This document shows positions 30,754 to 41,047 of a DNA stretch of 64,000 bases, in pieces. The DNA is from Bacteroidota bacterium. GTDB lineage: Bacteria; Bacteroidota; Bacteroidia; UKL13-3. Location: positions 248,001 to 312,000 of the forward strand of contig JAIXWW010000009.1 of the NCBI GenBank assembly GCA_027491085.1, read 5' to 3'. Both the position numbers and the translations under genes were made by a program. Under the pieces are notes generated by a model. That model was not told the origin of the DNA, searched no databases, and saw only the letters and a list, made by a program, of their open reading frames with translations. Position 1 is the first letter of the stretch. Each line of letters begins with the position of its first letter.

Positions 30754-30810
30754 TTTTGTGTTTTTGTACTTGGTTGGTATCAGCACCAATCCCCTTTTCG
30801 ATAGTTTTGA

Positions 30811-30849
30811 AAAACCTTGTTAAAGTTTATTGCTTTAACAAGGTTTTTT
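30811..30849. terminator. Strong hairpin terminator
   Basis: AAAACCTTGTTAAAG TTTATTG CTTTAACAAGGTTTTTTTTT, perfect 15-bp stem. Confidence 0.85.
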
Positions 30850-30902
30850 TTTGCATTATTGTTTCTTAAAATAAAAGTAAATTTCAAATACCATTTAACT
30901 AA

Positions 30903-31352
30903 ATGCTTTTAAAAAACAATTCATTTCCTGAGATTATTTCAGCACCAGAAGCTGATTATTTATTTATAAAAACCTCGGGAATTGAAAATGCTGGATTGGG
31001 TTTGTTTACAGCCATAAATATTTATAAAAACGAAATAATCGCCATTTACAAAGGAGAAATAATTGGCACAAAAGAAGCCGAGGCAAGAGCACTTAATAAA
31101 CAAAACGCTTACTTTATGAACTTACCCAATGGCAAAATTTTAGATGCGCAACAAACAGATAGTTTTGCCAAATACGCTAACGATGCAAATGGCAGTTTAC
31201 CTTTAGTTTATAAAAACAATGCTTTTATTACTTTAAACCATAAAAACGAGGTTTGTTTAGTAGCCTTAAAGAAAATAAAAGCATTGTCTGAAATATTTTG
31301 CAGTTATGGAAATGCTTATTGGCAAAACCTCGTGCTCTCAAAGGAAAGCTAG
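30903..31352 (+). CDS. SET domain-containing protein
   Basis: GLGLFTAINIYKNEIIAIYKGEIIG...KYANDANGSLPLVYKNNAFITLNHKNEVCLVALKKIKALSEIFCSYGNAYW. Confidence 0.85.
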   Translation: MLLKNNSFPEIISAPEADYLFIKTSGIENAGLGLFTAINIYKNEIIAIYKGEIIGTKEAEARALNKQNAYFMNLPNGKILDAQQTDSFAKYANDANGSLPLVYKNNAFITLNHKNEVCLVALKKIKALSEIFCSYGNAYWQNLVLSKES

Positions 31353-34300
31353 TTTTTAAGTATTTTAGCAGTAAAAATTTCATTTTTACCTATTAATTTA
31401 ATTATATAAAAACCACTTTTAAATCCACCTAAATCAACGCTTTCTATAGTTGAATTTTTATGCCCAAAAAGCACTTCTTTTCCACTAAAATCATATACAA
31501 TATAATCAAGTTGAAGTTCTGAATCAATATTAAAAATCCCCACTGTTGGGTTTGGATAAATCATGATTTTAGTATCAGCATTAACACCACTAATAGAAGT
31601 ATATTTAAATTCAAATTCATTACTTAAAGTTCCGCAGCCATTAGAACTATCAATACGCACGCTATAAAATCCAAAATTAGTGGGTTGAAAGGTTTGTAAA
31701 TTAGCCCCGGTAATTGGAGAACCATTGAAGTACCATTGATAGGCTTGTCCAATACTGGCTTTCAGAATATTGCCAGATATTAACGAAACGGTAGGCTTTA
31801 TAGGTCCACTAGTTACCGAAACTGCTTTAACCACTGTATCGGTACAGTTATTGGCAGCAATTACTTTAAGTTTAATAAAGTATTTACCAGGATAGCCATA
31901 GTTCTTGGTTGTGGGGAAGGTAGCGGTTGAAAAAGTGTTGTCGCCAAAACTCCATTCGTTGCCAACAACCCAACTTTCTGCACCTCCGTTTGAAGTATTA
32001 TTCAATTCAAAAGCATTATTTAAAAAACATTGATTTAAATAATTTACTTCAAAATCGGCCTTTGGTCTTATATTATTTACTACCGTATTTTTATATAATA
32101 CTTCCGTACAACCTACATCGTTAGATGCAACCAATTTAACATTAAAAACGCCTGTTTTTTTGTAAATATGTCTTGGGTTGGCTAGTGTAGATGTTGCTGT
32201 ACTGTCACCAAAGTTCCATACAAATGTATTACCTGAACTTAAAGTCGTATTTATAAATGCTACAATCGAAGAGTCGCAAGTATTATTCACCGTTTCAGCT
32301 TCAAAATTTACTAATGAATCTTTAAAAATAACATCCATGGTATCTTTTGCTGCAGGACATGGCCCCAAAGGATCATTGGTGGTCAATACAATAGAAACTA
32401 ATTTGGTTGCAAAATCAGAAGCTGTAGGTCTATACTTAGTGCTCCCTGTATCTGTTTTGTCAAAAGCACCTGTTCCATTAATGGTACTCCAATTAAGACT
32501 ACTAGCAGTGCCACTTATATTACCTGTTAATTCAATTCTGTTATTAGTTGCACACACTGTTTGGTCTAATCCTGCATCAGCAAAAGCGGGTTTAAAAAAC
32601 GTAACAGTTATGGAGTCTTTAGCTTCTTTACAAGGCCCAATAGGGTCGCTCGAAATTAAGGTAAAAGTTATTTTCCCTAAGTTTATATCAGTTTGTGTAG
32701 GGTAGTATGTAGTAACCGAATCAAATGAAATATAATTAATTGAATTTGATGAAAGCCATTTGGCAAAAACAGCGGCACTATTATAACTTCCGTTTAAATT
32801 AATTGGACTATTACCACAAATACTTTGATTTTGACCAGCATTCACTATTGGTTTTTGGTATAATAACACATTTAAAGTATCACTTACTGAACTACAAGGA
32901 CCTGAAGGATCGTTGGTAGTCAATATTAATTTAACTAGCCCACTTTGTTTATCATTATTACTAAATGTGTATATAGTTACCAAAGAATCAGAATTGTTAA
33001 ATGAGCCACTGCCCGTGCTGCTCCATTTTGCTGAAGAGGCCGAGCCATTTATGGAACCAATTAACAATATTGAATTATTTGAATTACATATTGTTTGGTC
33101 TAAACCTGCATTTGCAAAGGCCATTCTATTAATTACTATTTTAGTTGAATCTATAGAATTAGAGCATGAGTTGAAAGGATCATTGGTAATAAAAGTAAAA
33201 CTTACCTGACCTAAAGTTTTATCATTTTCACTTGGAAAGTATATTGGAGTAAGTGATAAATTATTATTTAAAACACCTGAGCCATTTGTGTACCAAACGG
33301 CATTTCCACTAACATAATTTGTATTGGCATTGAGGTATATTAAATCATTTTCGCAAATTGAAGTGTCATTAACAATGTTTGAAACTGCACTTAGATTGAA
33401 AGATAACTGTATGGTGTCAAAAGCACTTTCGCAAGGACCAATTGGATTATTTGTACCTAGTATTAACTTTATACTCCCCAACTGCTCATCGGCATTACTC
33501 GGAAAATACCTTGGGTTTAGTATAGTAGAATCACTGAAATAGCCCGTACCTGTTGTTTTCCATTTTGCACTAGTTGCTGCACCGCCAATAGCACCATTAA
33601 GTAAAACACTTGATTCGCTAGTACAAATGGTTTGGCTGACTCCAGCACTTACTGTTGCCAAAGAGTTAATAGTAATTAAAATAGAATCGCTTACTGATTT
33701 ACAATCACCTGCAGGATCATCAGATTTATATTTAACATAAAAAAACTTATTACTTAAATCAATTTGATTAGGCATATAAGAGGCAACTGTATCAAATGAA
33801 ATAAAAGCGGGATTGTTTGAAACTGTCCAACTAGCAAAACTTACAATATTATTAAAAGAACCTTTTAAATTTACCAAATCGTTTTCACAAATTATCTGGT
33901 CTGGTCCAGCATCAATTTGGGCTGGATTTTCAAAAGTTATTTTCAACGAATCTACCCCAAAACCGCAAGGTCCAGAGGGGTCGTTGGTTGTTAATTTTAG
34001 ATATACAAAACCATTATTTTTATCTAAAACAGAAGGGTAATAATTTGTGTTTAAAACATTAACGTTATCAAAAGTTCCGCTACCTGAAGTACTCCAAGTT
34101 GCAGAAGTTGCGGAACCGCTAATTTGTCCATTCAGAGAGGCAAATGGTGTTGTTTTACAAATTCCAATATCATTTCCAGCATCTGCTATTGCCAAGGAGT
34201 CGATTGTTACCTCCATACTATCAACTGTGTTATCACAAATGAAATTAGGATTATTTGTTTTAAATGTAAACATAAGTTTTCCTAATAATACATCTGAATT

Positions 34301-35386
34301 GCTAGGGTAATAAACAGGATTTACTAAGGTATTATTTGAAAAATAGCCCGTGCCATTGGTTGTCCAAATTTTTGAACCTGAATTTGCACTGGTAGTAGCA
34401 TTTAAAAACAGAAAATCATTTTTACAAATTCTTTGATCGACCCCTGCATTTGAAATGGCAAGTGGATTAAAAAAAACCTCAACAGTATCGGCAACAAAAG
34501 AGCATGGACCTGCAGGGTCATCGGTCGTTAATATTAATTTTACAAAACCATTTAATATATCATTATTGCTAGGTATATAATTTGTATTTAAATTAGTTGA
34601 GTTATTAAAAATACCAGTACCTAATGAGCGCCAACTAGCACTAGATGCCGACCCTCCTATACTTCCATTTAAATTAACTGAAGTTGTATTATTACACAAA
34701 TTTTGATTTATTCCCGCATTTACTAATGGCTTTTGTAAAAAATATACAGTCATGGAATCTAACGCTGCTGCGCAGGGACCTGCGGGGTCATTGGTTGTTA
34801 TTTTTAAAACAACAGAACCATTAGCAATATCTGCTGTGCTTGGTGTATAAACGGCATTTAGGTTTGAGGAATTAACAAATGAACCACTTCCCGAAGTTGT
34901 CCAATTTATGTATGGTGCCACACTATTAACAGTTCCATTTAAATTAATTATACTATTTGCGCATACCGTTTGATTTGTTCCGGCATCTACAAAAGGTCTA
35001 GCATTGATATTAATATTGGCCCCGTTGTCAGTGCCAACTACAAAAGGATCATTAGCCAAAACCCTCACTTTGTATAAATAACTTGTACTACAATCAATTG
35101 GTAGTGTACACAAAATGGTTCCGCTACTAGTTGATGATATTTGACCAATATTTATTGGCGAAATAAAATTTCCGTTAGTATCACTTAATTGTACCGCAAA
35201 AATATTTGATGGATTAAAACTGCCATTAATGACATAACTAATGTTTACGGTTTCGCCAGCACAAAATGAATTAACAACCAAAGAATTAGTTGTAATTGTT
35301 TGTGCTTTTATTTTGAAACTTAATAGTGTTGTAAAGGTTAAAATTACTATAAATAGAATAGAATTTATATGAGATTTTGTTGGCAT
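31349..35386 (-). CDS. Giant T9SS type-A secreted repeat protein (about ten ~90-aa repeats plus PKD-like domains)
   Basis: Repeated AGxDQTIC...LNGxxxGSASSAxWSTxGTGxFxNSxxLNxxYxPSxxDxxxGxVxLxLTTNDPxGPC; PKD WNFGDSTAT, WSFGDNTFS; C-terminal IMIYPNPTVGIFNID... Confidence 0.93.
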   Translation of the reverse strand: MPTKSHINSILFIVILTFTTLLSFKIKAQTITTNSLVVNSFCAGETVNISYVINGSFNPSNIFAVQLSDTNGNFISPINIGQISSTSSGTILCTLPIDCSTSYLYKVRVLANDPFVVGTDNGANININARPFVDAGTNQTVCANSIINLNGTVNSVAPYINWTTSGSGSFVNSSNLNAVYTPSTADIANGSVVLKITTNDPAGPCAAALDSMTVYFLQKPLVNAGINQNLCNNTTSVNLNGSIGGSASSASWRSLGTGIFNNSTNLNTNYIPSNNDILNGFVKLILTTDDPAGPCSFVADTVEVFFNPLAISNAGVDQRICKNDFLFLNATTSANSGSKIWTTNGTGYFSNNTLVNPVYYPSNSDVLLGKLMFTFKTNNPNFICDNTVDSMEVTIDSLAIADAGNDIGICKTTPFASLNGQISGSATSATWSTSGSGTFDNVNVLNTNYYPSVLDKNNGFVYLKLTTNDPSGPCGFGVDSLKITFENPAQIDAGPDQIICENDLVNLKGSFNNIVSFASWTVSNNPAFISFDTVASYMPNQIDLSNKFFYVKYKSDDPAGDCKSVSDSILITINSLATVSAGVSQTICTSESSVLLNGAIGGAATSAKWKTTGTGYFSDSTILNPRYFPSNADEQLGSIKLILGTNNPIGPCESAFDTIQLSFNLSAVSNIVNDTSICENDLIYLNANTNYVSGNAVWYTNGSGVLNNNLSLTPIYFPSENDKTLGQVSFTFITNDPFNSCSNSIDSTKIVINRMAFANAGLDQTICNSNNSILLIGSINGSASSAKWSSTGSGSFNNSDSLVTIYTFSNNDKQSGLVKLILTTNDPSGPCSSVSDTLNVLLYQKPIVNAGQNQSICGNSPINLNGSYNSAAVFAKWLSSNSINYISFDSVTTYYPTQTDINLGKITFTLISSDPIGPCKEAKDSITVTFFKPAFADAGLDQTVCATNNRIELTGNISGTASSLNWSTINGTGAFDKTDTGSTKYRPTASDFATKLVSIVLTTNDPLGPCPAAKDTMDVIFKDSLVNFEAETVNNTCDSSIVAFINTTLSSGNTFVWNFGDSTATSTLANPRHIYKKTGVFNVKLVASNDVGCTEVLYKNTVVNNIRPKADFEVNYLNQCFLNNAFELNNTSNGGAESWVVGNEWSFGDNTFSTATFPTTKNYGYPGKYFIKLKVIAANNCTDTVVKAVSVTSGPIKPTVSLISGNILKASIGQAYQWYFNGSPITGANLQTFQPTNFGFYSVRIDSSNGCGTLSNEFEFKYTSISGVNADTKIMIYPNPTVGIFNIDSELQLDYIVYDFSGKEVLFGHKNSTIESVDLGGFKSGFYIIKLIGKNEIFTAKILKN

Positions 35387-35654
35387 TTGTCTTTTTATTA
35401 ATTAAAAACTAACTTAAAATTACTTCTAAAGTATGGCTTTTTGTTTTAGTAACAAAAAAAATAGGTAGTCCGCAGTTAAATGAATTTTAATTGCCAATAT
35501 TTTTATTTAACCTGCATTGAGTTTTAAACAGATTAAACTAACAGGTTTAATGGTTAAAGTAACCAACATTAAAAAACTAAAATCAACAAAAAAATCAAAA
35601 TTGATAGTTTGGGTTTGCTTTTTTATTCGCAAATTTGCAGCTTACTTTTCAATC

Positions 35655-37895
35655 ATGAATCAATCTATTCCATCGGGCAATTTAGCCACACTTGAACAAG
35701 CACAGCAATTAGGTCTAAGACCAGAAGAATTTGAAAAAATCAAAGAAATTTTAGGCCGCACACCCACTTTTACCGAAATGAGTATTTACTCAGTAATGTG
35801 GAGCGAGCATTGTTCTTATAAAAATTCAATTGTTTGGTTAAAAACTTTGCCGAAAAAAGGGGAAAAAATGTTAGCTGAAGCAGGCGAAGAAAACGCAGGT
35901 TTAATTGATATTGGAGATGGATTAGCATGTTGTTTTAAAATTGAAAGTCATAATCACCCAAGTGCCATTGAGCCTTATCAAGGTGCAGCAACGGGTGTAG
36001 GTGGAATTAATCGTGATATTTTTTCGATGGGCGCTCGCCCCATTGCCCAATTAAACTCATTGCGTTTTGGAAACATTGACAATGAAAGAACCAAATGGTT
36101 AGTTCGTGGCGTGGTTAAAGGAATTGGAAATTATGGAAATGCTTTTGGCATTCCTACCGTAGGTGGCGAAGTATATTTTGATGATTGCTACCAAATCAAC
36201 CCATTGGTAAATGCCATGAGCGTTGGAATTGCTAAAGTAGGAAAAACGGTTTCAGCTATTGCTGAAGGTGTTGGCAATCCTGTTTATATTTTTGGTTCAG
36301 CAACTGGTAAAGATGGAATTCATGGTGCTGCATTTGCTAGTAAAGACATTACGGAAGATTCAGCAAAAGATTTGCCTTCGGTTCAAGTAGGCGATCCTTT
36401 CTGGGAAAAATTGATTTTGGAAGCCAGTATGGAATTGCTTGAAACGGATGCCATTGTTGGAATGCAAGATATGGGTGCTGCGGGTATTACTTGCTCAACG
36501 AGCGAAATGAGTGCAAAAAGTGGAACAGGTATGAAAGTGTGGTTGGATAAAGTACCTATGCGTCAGGAGGGAATGAAAGATTGGGAAATTCTTTTATCAG
36601 AAAGCCAAGAACGTATGTTGGTGATTGTGAAAAAAGGAATGGAAGCCCAAGTTGAAAAAGTATTAGAAAAATGGGATTTAACTTATAATATTATTGGAGA
36701 AGTAACTGATTCGGGAAGAGTTCAATATTACATGAATGATGAATTGCGTGCTGATATTCCAGGAGAAAGTTTGGTTTTAGGTGGTGGTGCACCCGTTTAT
36801 CACCGCGAATACACCGAGCCTAAATACTTTAAAGAAATTGAAAAATTTGATATTAACAATGTTTCAGGTTGTACACCAGAGCTAGCCATTGAAATAGCTA
36901 AATTCTTAGCTGCACACCCAAATATTGCATCAAAAAGATGGGTGTATAACCAATATGATAGCATGGTAGGAACTATCAACCAAACTACCAATGCGCCAAG
37001 TGATGCCTCTGTAGTAAAAGTTAAAGGAACCAACAAATCAATTGCTATGACAGTGGATTGTAACAGCCGTTTTGTTTGGGCAGATCCTTTTGTAGGCGGA
37101 CAAATTGCAGTGGCAGAAGCAGCTCGTAATTTGGTTTGCGCTGGTGCTGAGCCTGCGGCAATTACCAATTGCTTAAACTTTGGAAATCCATATAACCCTG
37201 AAGTGTATTACCAATTTGTTTATGCTATAAAAGGTATGGGCGAAGCTTGTAAAAAGTTTGATACGCCTGTAACAGGTGGAAACGTAAGTTTTTATAACCA
37301 AAGCAGCGACAATGATGCTGTTTTCCCAACTCCAACCATTGGTATGGTGGGTTTAATTGGCGATAACAAAAAACACATGACCATGGATTTTAAAAATGCG
37401 GGTGATGTAATTTATATGCTAGGCAATAGCAAAAACGATATTGGTTCATCGCATTATTTAGCACACTACCATAAAGTACAATATTCGCCAGCACCATACT
37501 TTAACTTAGATGAAGAACACCAATTACACAAAGCTTTGTTAGGTTTAATCAATGGTAATCATATTGAATCTGCTCACGATGTAAGCGAAGGTGGATTGTT
37601 TATTACTTTACTTGAAAGCGCCATGAACAGAAATCTTTCATTCAACATTCAACATTCAACATTCAACATTCGTTTAGACTCTTTCTTATTTGGTGAAGCA
37701 CAAGGACGCGTAGTAATTTCAGTAAATGCAAATAATTGTGCTCAAGTTGAAAGTTTCTTAAGTGGATTAAATATGCCGTTTGAAAAACTTGGAACTGTTA
37801 CAGAAAATGAAATTCAGGTAAATGGAGTTAACTTTGGCAAAACAGCTGATTTTGCAAACATTTACAATAATTCTTTAGCTGAAAAATTAGCTTAA
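35655..37895 (+). CDS. purL: Phosphoribosylformylglycinamidine synthase subunit PurL
   Basis: MWSEHCSYKNS; IESHNHPSAIEPYQGAATGVGGINRDIFSMGARPIA; HDVSEGGLF. Start set at MNQSIPSG; the longer ORF extends upstream. Confidence 0.96.
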   Translation: MNQSIPSGNLATLEQAQQLGLRPEEFEKIKEILGRTPTFTEMSIYSVMWSEHCSYKNSIVWLKTLPKKGEKMLAEAGEENAGLIDIGDGLACCFKIESHNHPSAIEPYQGAATGVGGINRDIFSMGARPIAQLNSLRFGNIDNERTKWLVRGVVKGIGNYGNAFGIPTVGGEVYFDDCYQINPLVNAMSVGIAKVGKTVSAIAEGVGNPVYIFGSATGKDGIHGAAFASKDITEDSAKDLPSVQVGDPFWEKLILEASMELLETDAIVGMQDMGAAGITCSTSEMSAKSGTGMKVWLDKVPMRQEGMKDWEILLSESQERMLVIVKKGMEAQVEKVLEKWDLTYNIIGEVTDSGRVQYYMNDELRADIPGESLVLGGGAPVYHREYTEPKYFKEIEKFDINNVSGCTPELAIEIAKFLAAHPNIASKRWVYNQYDSMVGTINQTTNAPSDASVVKVKGTNKSIAMTVDCNSRFVWADPFVGGQIAVAEAARNLVCAGAEPAAITNCLNFGNPYNPEVYYQFVYAIKGMGEACKKFDTPVTGGNVSFYNQSSDNDAVFPTPTIGMVGLIGDNKKHMTMDFKNAGDVIYMLGNSKNDIGSSHYLAHYHKVQYSPAPYFNLDEEHQLHKALLGLINGNHIESAHDVSEGGLFITLLESAMNRNLSFNIQHSTFNIRLDSFLFGEAQGRVVISVNANNCAQVESFLSGLNMPFEKLGTVTENEIQVNGVNFGKTADFANIYNNSLAEKLA
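37638..37672 (+). repeat. In-frame heptamer tandem repeat (ATTCAAC)n inside purL
   Basis: TCATTCAACATTCAACATTCAACATTCAACATTCG, encoding SFNIQHSTFNIR. Confidence 0.9.
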
Positions 37896-37914
37896 TTTAT
37901 TCTACTACTATTTC

Positions 37915-37950
37915 AAAAAAGCTTGACATTGAAAAGTGTCAAGCTTTTTT
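37915..37950 (+). terminator. Terminator downstream of purL
   Basis: AAAAAAGCTTGACA...TGTCAAGCTTTTTT perfect hairpin. Confidence 0.9.
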
Positions 37951-38069
37951 ATTTTACAATTTCCCAAATTCTTCTTTAAAAATCTTCTAAACTACAAACC
38001 CAATATTTTTTATAAATGCGAAATTATGCGAATGAACCATAAAAACAGCTTTATTTGTAATGAAATAAC

Positions 38070-38729
38070 ATGATACAAAAACACTTTTTAACTGTTCCCA
38101 AAACTGCCAGATACTTCACTAAAGGAAATTTATCTGTAAACACGCAATACATTTGGGTTATAATTCATGGTTACGCTCAAACAGCTGATTCTTTCTTAAA
38201 TAGCTTTGAAACATTGGGAGATGAACATTTTATTATAGCCCCCGAAGGTTTAAATAAGTTTTACTCACGTGGATTTAGTGGAAGCCCAGTTGCCAGCTGG
38301 ATGACAAGCCTTGAGCGCGAAAATGAAATTATAGATTACAATAATTATTTAAACCAATTAGCAGAAAGTTTAAATTTAAAAGCTTATACCAATACCAAAT
38401 TAGTGCTATTAGGTTTCAGTCAAGGAGTTTCAACTCAAACACGTTTTTTAAACCAAACGCCCATAAATTTTAATTTTTCGGTAATGATTGCGGGCGAAAT
38501 TGGAAAGGAATTTCAAGAACATTTACCCGAAAGAATAGCTAAAACAAATAGCCTCTATTTGGTCGGTAATCAAGAAAATTTAATTAAACCCGAAAAGATT
38601 GAATTTCACCAACAGTTGTTCAAAAATAGTGATTGTGCTTTTAACATTTTTGATGGGAAACACGAAGTAAATGAAAATACGATAAACACCATTTTACAAT
38701 GGTTAAAACATAATGCTACAAACCAATAG
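38070..38729 (+). CDS. Alpha/beta hydrolase (carboxylesterase/YpfH-like)
   Basis: VIIHGYAQTADSF; LLGFSQGVSTQTRF; DGKHEVN. Confidence 0.85.
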   Translation: MIQKHFLTVPKTARYFTKGNLSVNTQYIWVIIHGYAQTADSFLNSFETLGDEHFIIAPEGLNKFYSRGFSGSPVASWMTSLERENEIIDYNNYLNQLAESLNLKAYTNTKLVLLGFSQGVSTQTRFLNQTPINFNFSVMIAGEIGKEFQEHLPERIAKTNSLYLVGNQENLIKPEKIEFHQQLFKNSDCAFNIFDGKHEVNENTINTILQWLKHNATNQ

Positions 38730-39435
38730 CTAGTATATCGGCTAGATGCATAAACTTTAAATTGACTCCTTGTTTTTCGGCTATGCTTTTTAAGTGAATC
38801 AAGCAACTGTAATCGGTTGAAACCACAGTTTGAACCCCTGTTTCCTTTATGACATTTAGTTTTTTATTTCCTAAGTGAATAGCTATATCTGAATTAGTAA
38901 CCGAAAAAGTGCCACCAAAACCACAGCACTCATCTTGGTTTGGCAGTTCCACCAATTCTAAACCTTCTATTTGCTCCAACAATTTACGTGGTTGAGCTTT
39001 TATACCACATCCATTTAAACCCGTGCAAGTATCCATAAAAACTACTTTACCGCTAAATTTAGAACCTAAGTTTTCAATTTTTAACACATCAATTAAAAAT
39101 TCACTTAACTCAAAAGTGCGCTTTTGCAATTGCCTAAACTTATTATGATACGAAGAATTTTGAAACAATAAATCGTAAGAGTTTCTAATCATTCCAGTAC
39201 AAGCTGAACCTGCGCATACAAAGTTTCTATCTGGCGTAATTTCGTTTAGTAACTTTTCGCTTACTTGACGTGCTTCATTCCATTGTCCAGCGTTAAAAGC
39301 GGGTAAGCCACAACAAGTTTGTTCAATATTATAATTAACCTGGCAGCCTGCCTTTTCTAGCACCTTTACCATGTTAAATCCCGTTTGTGGATTAAACTGA
39401 TCAATAAAACAAGGAATAAATAAATCTATCTTCAT
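38716..39435 (-). CDS. (Fe-S)-binding protein, LutA/YkgE-like, two CCG domains
   Basis: FIPCFIDQFNPQTGFNMVKVLEKAGCQVNYNIEQTCCGLPAFNAG; QDECCGFGGTFSV. Confidence 0.9.
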   Translation of the reverse strand: MKIDLFIPCFIDQFNPQTGFNMVKVLEKAGCQVNYNIEQTCCGLPAFNAGQWNEARQVSEKLLNEITPDRNFVCAGSACTGMIRNSYDLLFQNSSYHNKFRQLQKRTFELSEFLIDVLKIENLGSKFSGKVVFMDTCTGLNGCGIKAQPRKLLEQIEGLELVELPNQDECCGFGGTFSVTNSDIAIHLGNKKLNVIKETGVQTVVSTDYSCLIHLKSIAEKQGVNLKFMHLADILAIGL

Positions 39436-39452
39436 GGGTAATTTTTTACTGT

Positions 39453-40910
39453 TTATGCCTTTGAAACATGATAGCTTTTAAAGTTTTTTATTTGAACCAC
39501 AAATATTAAACCTATTAAAAAATAAATAGCTAACGCCACTACAGAAAGTCGCATATTATGGGTAATTCCGTTTAACAACCCGTAGCTAAAAGTTCCTAAA
39601 ACAATGGCAAATTTCTCGCACACATCAAAAAAACTAAAATATGAAGCAGTATCCTTGGTGTCTTCTGGAATCAACTTGGCATAAGTGCTTCTAAACATAG
39701 ATTGAACACCACCCATAACCATTCCCACTAACACCCCTAAACCCATAAAATGAATTACTACTTTTTTTACCTGCACCCCTCCTAGTGTAAAATATTCGGG
39801 CGTATCGCGTATGCTGTATGCTAAAAAGCATATGATCATCCAAATAACAATGGTAATAATAAGCGTATAAATATTGCCAATGGCAGCCGAAATGCGCGAA
39901 AAAGCCCAAGCGCCTAAAATGGCTATCAATTGAATAACCAAAATAGTTCCAATTAATACGCCAGTATCTAAATGCAACTCTTCTTCACCAAACAAACTTG
40001 CCACATACATAACAGTTTGCACACCCATACTGGTAAAAAAGAAACCTAACAAATATTTTAACATGGTGGGTTGTTGTTTTACTTGTAACCACACTTTTTT
40101 CAATTCTTCGAAACCTTTGTTTAAAATATTCCCATCGTAGGTTTTATTGCTATGCACTTCGGGTACGTTTTTAAACATGATTTGAGCAAAACCCGCCCAC
40201 CATAATCCAACAGAAACAAACGATAAACGGGTAGCAATACCAGCATAAAATCCTTTGGCTTCTTCAGTGGCTAATTCATTAGTCAAACTAGGATTGGCAG
40301 CTATTAGTTCAACAGCTTTGCTCTGAATAGGAAAAAACATATCAGGCAACATTATTGTTAATAAGTTAATAATTAACAATATAACACTACCAATATAACC
40401 CATCGAAAAACCTTTAGCACTTACCTTATCAAGCATGTCTTCACTTGCAATTTCAGGCAAAAAGGCATTATAAAACACTATACTTCCTGCAAAACCAACC
40501 AAACTCAACATAAATAAAATTACACCCAAACCAATGGTATTGGCAGTAAAAAAATACATACCTATACAACTAGCAGATCCCATATAACAAAAAACCCTTA
40601 GGAAGAATTTCTTATTTTGTTTAAAATCGGCAATACCTGAAAGTAGCGGACTTAAAAATGCTACAATTAAAAAACCAGCAGAAACCACAAAAGAATAAAG
40701 CTCAGCTCCAATAACCTTCATACCCCAAAAATTGAGGTAATAAATGCCATCAGCCATAGAATCTTGCGCCTCAGAGGCTACTTTACACATTTTATTAAAA
40801 TATATGGGAAAAATAGCTGTAGCTATGGTTAATGAGAAAACCGAATTGGCCCAATCGTACATAGCCCACGAGTTGATAATTTTTTTATCGTTTAATACAA
40901 TTTTTTGCAT
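39453..40910 (-). CDS. MFS transporter (UMF1 / Atg22-like)
   Basis: SWAMYDWANSVFSLTIATAIFPIYF start and 12-TM pattern. Confidence 0.9.
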   Translation of the reverse strand: MQKIVLNDKKIINSWAMYDWANSVFSLTIATAIFPIYFNKMCKVASEAQDSMADGIYYLNFWGMKVIGAELYSFVVSAGFLIVAFLSPLLSGIADFKQNKKFFLRVFCYMGSASCIGMYFFTANTIGLGVILFMLSLVGFAGSIVFYNAFLPEIASEDMLDKVSAKGFSMGYIGSVILLIINLLTIMLPDMFFPIQSKAVELIAANPSLTNELATEEAKGFYAGIATRLSFVSVGLWWAGFAQIMFKNVPEVHSNKTYDGNILNKGFEELKKVWLQVKQQPTMLKYLLGFFFTSMGVQTVMYVASLFGEEELHLDTGVLIGTILVIQLIAILGAWAFSRISAAIGNIYTLIITIVIWMIICFLAYSIRDTPEYFTLGGVQVKKVVIHFMGLGVLVGMVMGGVQSMFRSTYAKLIPEDTKDTASYFSFFDVCEKFAIVLGTFSYGLLNGITHNMRLSVVALAIYFLIGLIFVVQIKNFKSYHVSKA

Positions 40911-41047
40911 GTTAAGATTATTGTAGTGGGTGCAAGATATTTTTTTAAATAAATAATTCTAGCATATTTTAAAATCAATTATTTAATCCAACAAAAAACC
41001 TTTTACTTTACTAAAAGTTATACTATTCAAATTACCCTTTTTATATT

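Noticed and set aside
32178-34310. Several + strand ORFs (32178-32705, 32913-33209, 33324-33542, 33813-34040, 34047-34310) with similar-looking proteins
   Set aside because: Antisense shadows of the repeated minus-strand T9SS gene; their mutual similarity comes from the repeats on the other strand
36800-37168. 122-aa minus-strand ORF
   Set aside because: Antisense to purL
38265-38280. CACGTGGAT core in the alpha/beta hydrolase gene
   Set aside because: Left half does not match; far from the cluster
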